NCBI RefSeq assembly: GCF_910592395.1
Contig: NC_088323.1
Span: 10,463,501 to 10,527,500, forward strand
DNA length: 64,000 nucleotides
DNA from: Lineus longissimus
Taxonomy: Eukaryota; Nemertea; Pilidiophora; Heteronemertea; Lineidae
Direction: 5' to 3'
Both the position numbers and the translations under genes were made by a program. How positions within the stretch are numbered: the stretch's first letter is position 1; each line of letters begins with the position of its first letter. The notes below the pieces were generated by a model. It searched no databases. It saw nothing but the letters and a program-made list of their open reading frames with translations, and was not told the DNA's origin. Shown here in pieces: positions 59,304-64,000 of this stretch.

Positions 59304-59781
59304 ATACCCTTCAATTAGAATATCTGGCGACTACGCATCCGAAATAGAAGAAACAATTCAAAGGCGTTTATGCCCTGGATCAGTTACCTAAATGCGTTAA
59401 CACCCATCCAGCCAGCCGCCTACATAGTCAACACACAGCCCATGCGAAAAGAAGGCGAACATTGGGTCTGTTTGCAAATCAATGGTAAACACAGAGGCAT
59501 CTTTTTTTGACTCATACGGTTTGCCACCCAGAGATAAACACATTACAAGGTTTATACAGAGAAATACAGCTGTGTGGACCTACTCTAGTAAAGTTTTGCA
59601 ATATCCATTTTCGCTGTTTTGCGGCCAGTATTGTCTTTACTTCTTAGTAAAAAGAGCTCAGAATCACTCCCTCGAGAGCATTTTAGCAGGTTTCAACAAC
59701 AACAACAATGACCTTGAACTCAATGATAAGAAAATAGGTCAGTATCTCAAACGCACCTTTGCATATTATCAAGCTAAATAG
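59300..59781 (+). pseudogene. PRO: Adenain-like protease, stop and frameshifts
   Basis: ATG 59300 overlaps the capsid stop. A TAG at 59,345-59,347 interrupts the frame before FKGVYALDQLPK. A frameshift near 59,405 leads to the frame with the catalytic His (GEHWVCLQING), and another at the T-run near 59,505 to the frame with Asp (FFDSYGLPP) and Cys (FCGQYCLYFLV). The order and spacing match the intact protease of copy 1. Inactive as encoded. Confidence 0.75.
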
Positions 59782-59789
59782 CGCTGCAA

Positions 59790-59831
59790 CCAATCAAACA
59801 CGTGAAAACACATCGAACTCTGTCATAAAAG
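59790..59831 (+). promoter_or_regulatory. CCAAT, E-box and TATA-like promoter
   Basis: CCAAT at 59,790-59,794, CACGTG at 59,799-59,804 and TCATAAAAG at ~59,823-59,831, followed 46 bases later by the ATG of the first PC4-like gene. The spacing suits a Pol II core promoter. Confidence 0.45.
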
Positions 59832-59876
59832 AACCGTGTCCTGATAGCGTGTCATACTTCGCATAAAGATCTCATC

Positions 59877-60272
59877 ATGGCAGAGGCTCAGTTAACGAAA
59901 AAACGTCTAGCACCCCTCACACTGGAGGATGACAAACACACCGAGAATAAAAAGAGGCAAAAAGGAGATGGCAAGACGAAACAGAAGTCACCGAACATGA
60001 CGTTGTATCTAACGCCCAAAGTCACCCTTGCCATTTGGAAGGACAAAGAGCACGTCAGAATTCAAATCGATGACGACGAGAAAAAGATCAACATTCCACC
60101 AGAAGTTTGGAGGATTCTACAATTATCAGCAGAGGCCATCACACTTCTGCTAAGCTTTGTAGAAGGACAGGGAGGCATCGCAGAATATTACGAATCCTAC
60201 TACAAGACATTGCAACAAGGCAAATCATCCGAAATCCGGAATGAAACATCGACCATGACCGACATGGCTTAA
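59877..60272 (+). CDS. Small PC4-like protein
   Basis: 131 residues, intact. A basic head with an NLS-like KKRQKGDGKTKQK precedes MTLYLTPKVTLAIWKDKEHV then KKINIPPEVWRILQLSAEAI. The hairpin-then-P-x-x-W-x-x-L pattern (residues ~45-85) resembles the PC4/Sub1 ssDNA-binding fold in reduced form. A helical C-terminal tail follows. It has its own promoter. Fold call moderate. Confidence 0.5.
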   Translation: MAEAQLTKKRLAPLTLEDDKHTENKKRQKGDGKTKQKSPNMTLYLTPKVTLAIWKDKEHVRIQIDDDEKKINIPPEVWRILQLSAEAITLLLSFVEGQGGIAEYYESYYKTLQQGKSSEIRNETSTMTDMA

Positions 60273-60315
60273 CATACATGTCAAGGACACGTATCTGGGC
60301 CACTTTTCATACGTT

Positions 60316-60406
60316 TGACGTCATCGCATACACACAATCATCGCCCGTTATCCTAATTGGGTTAACCAATCAGAATCATTCTACATTCGACGTGCCGCTA
60401 TATAAA
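60316..60406 (+). promoter_or_regulatory. CRE-CCAAT-TATA promoter
   Basis: TGACGTCA at 60,316-60,323, CCAAT at 60,366-60,370 (within AACCAATCAG), and TATATAAA at 60,399-60,406, 56 bases before the ATG at 60,462. A textbook Pol II layout. The CRE parallels the CRE cluster at the outer end of copy 1. Confidence 0.7.
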
Positions 60407-60461
60407 CAGTCCATCGTATGAGGTCCATCACACACACTTCTGAGAGAGAAAGAGAGCCAAG

Positions 60462-61592
60462 ATGAATACCAACGCCAACAACAACAAGGCAGCTGCAGCA
60501 GCGACAGACGTCATGAACAAAGACGTCACCCCGATGCAGACTGATTCAACACCCAAGTCCACTGTAGCGTCATCATCTGGGCTTGAAACGCCTAACCTTG
60601 GTAAACGTAAAGCAGGACGTCCTTCGATTGAACTGTTGAGTGCGCCCAAGAAGGGAAAGAAAACAGTGGCACGCACCCCTTACAACCTCGAGAAAGATGC
60701 CACCGTCGCCAGCCCTGTACCGTGTATCAGCCAGGTATCGAACCATGCCTTACCCTTACGCTTCAGTTCCGACGAACGGGGTGTTACCATTTCACACGGG
60801 CCGAAATGGAAACGGCTCTCCAAGCCTGGTTTTCTCAACCTGAGGAACCTTGTGGATGTCATCGCCAGAAAGATTAAGGGCAACGTCGACGACCAGTGGT
60901 TGTTGGAGGAGAACGTGTTCGTTTCAACCAAATACTTCAACAACAGAATGAACGTTGACCTTCGGCGCTATTTCACACAACAAGAGGTGATTGACACACC
61001 AACGGCTGCACTAGCAGCAGGGCTATACAATCCACACAAACCAACCAAGTTTGGCGTGTTTCTCAGCATACCCAAGTGGTGTGAACTTTCAAAGACTTTT
61101 GATCAACACACCTGCGAAGATTCCCTGATGACAACACCTTTGGGCAGGATGACCATTCAAGTGCTCGGAGCATATGTAACGCAATACACCGAAATTTACA
61201 CGAAACTCGAATGCGCAGGTTGTGCAAACGAATGGCCCAGTCAACTTGACCATATTTGCTGTATGGATGAGGACTTTTCTGAACAGCAACTTAAAGTTCG
61301 CATGGACTTTCTCGAACGTGCTAAGAAAAACATTAATATTCACTTCTTTACCATACGCCTTGCTGAAACTGCCCTTGGACTAGGCGTCGAAATTACACGT
61401 ACACCTCGATATCTGTTGAACAAAACCTCCACTGATTGGAGTGATGCACTCATGGATGAAATCAAACTGATTCAGAGCCTTAAAAACGCGGATGGCAATG
61501 ATGACGACGATGATGTGGACGATGTTTGTGAAATGGATACAAAGACACATGACATTGCAGCATCAGGAGGTTTGGACTTTACAACTATGTAA
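60462..61592 (+). CDS. PC4-like ssDNA-binding protein
   Basis: 376 residues, intact. The head is low-complexity and contains AT-hook/NLS-like GKRKAGRPS and KKGKK. The PC4-like module is NVFVSTKYFNNRMNVDLRRY followed by PTKFGVFLSIPKWCELSKTF (residues ~150-210). It has the V-S-x-(R/K)-x-F-x-x-R-x-x-VD-(I/L)R-x-Y hairpin and the KG-x-x-L-x(4)-W-x-x-L helix of PC4/Sub1. A Cys-His cluster follows (CAGCANEWPSQLDHICCMDE), then helices and an acidic tail (DGNDDDDDVDDVCEMD). A strong upstream promoter suggests early expression. Role inferred: binding ssDNA in replication or as a coactivator. Confidence 0.7.
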   Translation: MNTNANNNKAAAAATDVMNKDVTPMQTDSTPKSTVASSSGLETPNLGKRKAGRPSIELLSAPKKGKKTVARTPYNLEKDATVASPVPCISQVSNHALPLRFSSDERGVTISHGPKWKRLSKPGFLNLRNLVDVIARKIKGNVDDQWLLEENVFVSTKYFNNRMNVDLRRYFTQQEVIDTPTAALAAGLYNPHKPTKFGVFLSIPKWCELSKTFDQHTCEDSLMTTPLGRMTIQVLGAYVTQYTEIYTKLECAGCANEWPSQLDHICCMDEDFSEQQLKVRMDFLERAKKNINIHFFTIRLAETALGLGVEITRTPRYLLNKTSTDWSDALMDEIKLIQSLKNADGNDDDDDVDDVCEMDTKTHDIAASGGLDFTTM

Positions 61593-61599
61593 CACAGAA

Positions 61600-62900
61600 C
61601 AACATGGATATTTTAAAACTTCTTTTAGCTCTTTACAGGCAACTAGATCGCTTCACTTTGTATTGTAACATTAGGTTTAGTTGGTGTTGTTTTGATGGTC
61701 TGTATTCAAACCTGTCATATTCTTTTAGATCCAATAAAGGTAGACATCGGTGACTGCAGACTATGGTGACCTCGGCAACCTAGTTTCTAATGTGATGACC
61801 TATTTGATTTGAAATATAACCTTCACCAAAGACATGGACCAAAACACCTGTCTTACTTTCAAGGTTAGACTCAAATCATTCCTTCACTTTCTAGGTCAAG
61901 GCCTTGGATCTCAAGGTCAACATCACTCTGATAACTAGGGCAATGCTAAATAGGTCAATCGTAGACTGCAGTCACCCATATACTACCAGTGCAGACATCT
62001 GATGAGGTTGAGGCTACATTTGCAAAGTGCAGTGATTGTAACCACCCACCCATTACACCGAAGGTCTGGTGGTGCCTTGTTTCTGCTTTTCTAACACATG
62101 CCTGATTTTCCCAAATACTATAATGTGTTAGAGGAGCAAGGGGAACAAGCAGTGTCAGTTGTGATAGGCGAATATCCTCAACCTGAAGGAGGTGTAAAAC
62201 CCTGTGCTTGCTCAACCCGCTAATTATTTGGTTACGCCTACTGAAAAACACAGCCCTCGGATGATGGGCGGGATGCGAAATTTTTTTTTTTGCACGCTAT
62301 TTTCCACACGTGCTTTTTCCTTCGACCAATCAGCGCTTTGTTTATGTTCTAATTTTATCCTCTGACCGAAGCGATGATGTCATTTCTTCGGGAATTGCCC
62401 TTGGCAGTCTTCAGCAATGTTTGCGGGGACATAAATAGCCTCAGACACGGGCATTTGTTTTGATCGACTAAGGGGAATTCTACTAAGGGATGGGATGGGC
62501 AGATTTCAATGGACTGTGACTTAAACAAAGTCTGGGGCCAACCTCGTGAACAAGACCAAGCTTTGCTAACAAGACCACAGTTGTTGTGGGTTGTTGCCTA
62601 AATCATCAGCAACTCTCTTGAAGTGAAACCTCACCAATAAGAGGAGCAACAGTGACCTTTTTACTAAGCATTCACTGAAATCAAATGTGTGAATCAAACA
62701 TAACACTGACTAATTGGTAATCAATTGTAATTTTTATTACTTAACAGACTGCCATTGTATTTGCTGTTATCCTGAGCGCCCTGAGCTAGGTTACATGTAA
62801 AATAAAACCAGAATTGTTACAAAAATACAAAGTAAACCCATTTGTGAACAAGGTTCTCATACTGCCATTAACAGATGAAGACGCAGAAAACCTGTAGCAG
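61600..62900. other. Non-coding stretch with a promoter-like block
   Basis: No supported gene. At 62,310-62,440 there are CACACGTG, CCAATCAG, TGATGTCAT and ACATAAATAG, similar in make-up to the element promoters but with no ORF behind. A short T-run lies at 62,281. Copy 2's right end may lie here, but no repeat marks it. Confidence 0.4.
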
Positions 62901-62914
62901 GATTACTGGCAGAA

Positions 62915-64000
62915 TTACAGCTTAGCTGAATGGGTCTTCCCCAGTACTTCATTATTTTGAACACACCTGGCTAAATTATGCGGAGCTTTGCGCCTAGGAA
63001 GCACTTGGGAAGACAGCGGCGCGACAACCTGTTTCCATTTTTTAGGCTTCACATTTTCTTTACCATCAAGTTTACAGGGCCTACCACTCCCTAGGCGGTG
63101 TTTAGTGCCACCCATAACTTTCCTTCTCGCAAGGGCGGTGGGTTGGACACCAATAGTTTTGCAACTTACCATGCCCTTCACCTTACGTTTGCCCATGGCA
63201 GTGCCAGCACCTGAATACTTGCCAATACTTGCCGAGCTGACCCAAGAGCCGAGTTGGTGGTTAACGATTCAGCTTGTCTTACAAAGGTTCTCAATGGTTT
63301 TTTAAAGTAATCTGGGTTTGCTCTGTAGTGCTCTTCAAAGTCAGAGAACACACCCTTCAGGTCATTCAACAATGTGCTTCCTGCTGGCAGGCCTTGATCC
63401 AAGTTTGTTGTTGACGGATGTGGTCTATTGAGGCCTCTCATGTCAAACCTGTTCTGAAGTGTACGCTGCAGAGTAAGAGATGCCATTGAGGATGAGTCAA
63501 AACCTTTGTCTTCCATATCTGCAGGTGGTTGACTCTCAGATTCCATGGCATCATCACCATGGTCCAGTCTGACTGGAACCATTTCCTCCACGATGTCCAC
63601 TTGAGCACTCTGTTCAACTTCAAAAGCTTCTTCAACGGTGTTGTTGACTTGAGGCAGGACTTCAACCAATGGTCTGCGCTGTGATTGAAACCATTCTTCA
63701 GTTGGGGGTGTACTGCTGCCAGTTGCCACCTGATATATCAATCTTCTCATTGATGAGTCATGATTTGGGATGAAATTCCAGGAGAGACCATACTTTTTCA
63801 CGACAAGGAACTGGTGCTTGCATGGACCTCCTGAAACGGCAAAAGTACATAATGTACATGGATCAAGAACAAACTGTGTTTGGATGTTCTATTGCTTTTG
63901 ATAGGTTTTGATGTATCCCATATTTTTGTCAACCAAGTCACATTTAGTGAACGCCTGTCGCTTCTTACCTGTCTTTCCCAGCCGACAGGTGCATGCTCCA
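62915..64000 (-). pseudogene. SWIM zinc-finger protein, 3' part, frameshifted
   Basis: The - strand exon at 64000-63969 ends ACAG/GTAAGAAG, and the next begins at 63,830 after CCGTTTCAG. Joined, they read CTCRLGKTGGPCKHQFLV, the C-x-C-x(n)-C-x-H SWIM finger of a family common beside invertebrate transposons. An acidic linker follows (VNNTVEEAFEVEQSAQVDIV), then FSDFEEHYRANPDYFKKPLR. Near 63,205-63,230 the frame shifts to a basic tail (CKTIGVQPTALARRKVMGGT; GSGRPCKLDGKENVKPKKWK) ending ~62,915. The 5' part lies beyond the window. Confidence 0.55.

Larger units (their letters stand above)
55894..61592 (+). mobile_element. Partial class A (F54H12.2-type) element, copy 2
   Basis: Integrase C-terminal part, small membrane protein, penton-like, core, capsid protein and protease follow in the same order and strand as in copy 1. 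Two PC4-like genes then lie on +, whereas copy 1 has them on - after the protease. Sequence differs enough from copy 1 that these are separate lineages, not a recent duplication. The left end is cut by the 4.8-kb element. The right end and polymerase are not seen. Confidence 0.75.

Noticed and set aside
1-64000. tRNA, rRNA or other structured RNA genes
   Set aside because: No cloverleaf, A/B box pair or rRNA-like block was recognised by eye. A covariance-model scan would be needed to exclude them.

Overview
The window looks like a piece of nuclear genome from an invertebrate animal, probably marine. It is AT-rich and gene-poor, has GT-AG introns, scattered simple repeats, a CR1/L2-like LINE, and multicopy protein families typical of invertebrate genomes. 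No ordinary host gene is recognised with confidence. Almost everything codable belongs to mobile or virus-derived elements, many nested in or truncating one another. The species cannot be named from the sequence.

Layout. (1) 1-8.9 kb: non-coding DNA plus a two-exon transposase-like gene (3503-6871). (2) 8.96-16.0 kb: a 5'-truncated Polinton/adintovirus-like element ('class A', F54H12.2 type). It carries integrase, a small membrane protein, penton-like protein, basic core protein, capsid protein and adenain-like protease on +, then three genes on -, two of which have PC4-like ssDNA-binding signatures. (3) 16.0-20.3 kb: CRE-rich promoter DNA, a 5'-truncated LINE on -, and an exon of a PIN/XPG-like nuclease family gene. 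(4) 20.3-25.9 kb: sparse DNA with a decayed recombinase-like/SANT gene. (5) 25,925-50,835: a whole, end-to-end Polinton/Maverick ('class B') with 245-bp terminal inverted repeats starting AG and a perfect 6-bp target duplication ATTAGT. It carries protein-primed DNA polymerase, integrase, packaging ATPase, major and minor capsid proteins, an HNH-like nuclease and several conserved Polinton proteins. A 5.3-kb element splits its major capsid gene, a ~1.9-kb non-coding stretch sits inside it, and many genes carry stops or frameshifts. (6) 51.07-55.89 kb: a 4.8-kb element with ~530-bp inverted repeats, directly abutting (7) 55.89-61.6 kb: a second class A element with the same gene order as (2), ending in two PC4-like genes behind recognisable Pol II promoters. 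(8) 61.6-64 kb: non-coding DNA and the 3' end of a SWIM zinc-finger gene on -.

How the genes work together. In both Polinton classes the integrase (DDE core plus chromodomain) would insert the element. Capsid, penton-like and core proteins plus protease (class A) or ATPase (class B) form a virion-building set. Class B replicates with a protein-primed family B polymerase. Class A has no polymerase in view but adds a repeated PC4-like ssDNA-binding family that could coat replicating DNA. The class B genes share a TTAAATG/TCTAAATAAATG start context, whereas the class A PC4 genes have CRE/CCAAT/TATA promoters and at least one intron, suggesting two expression strategies. All copies here look inactivated.
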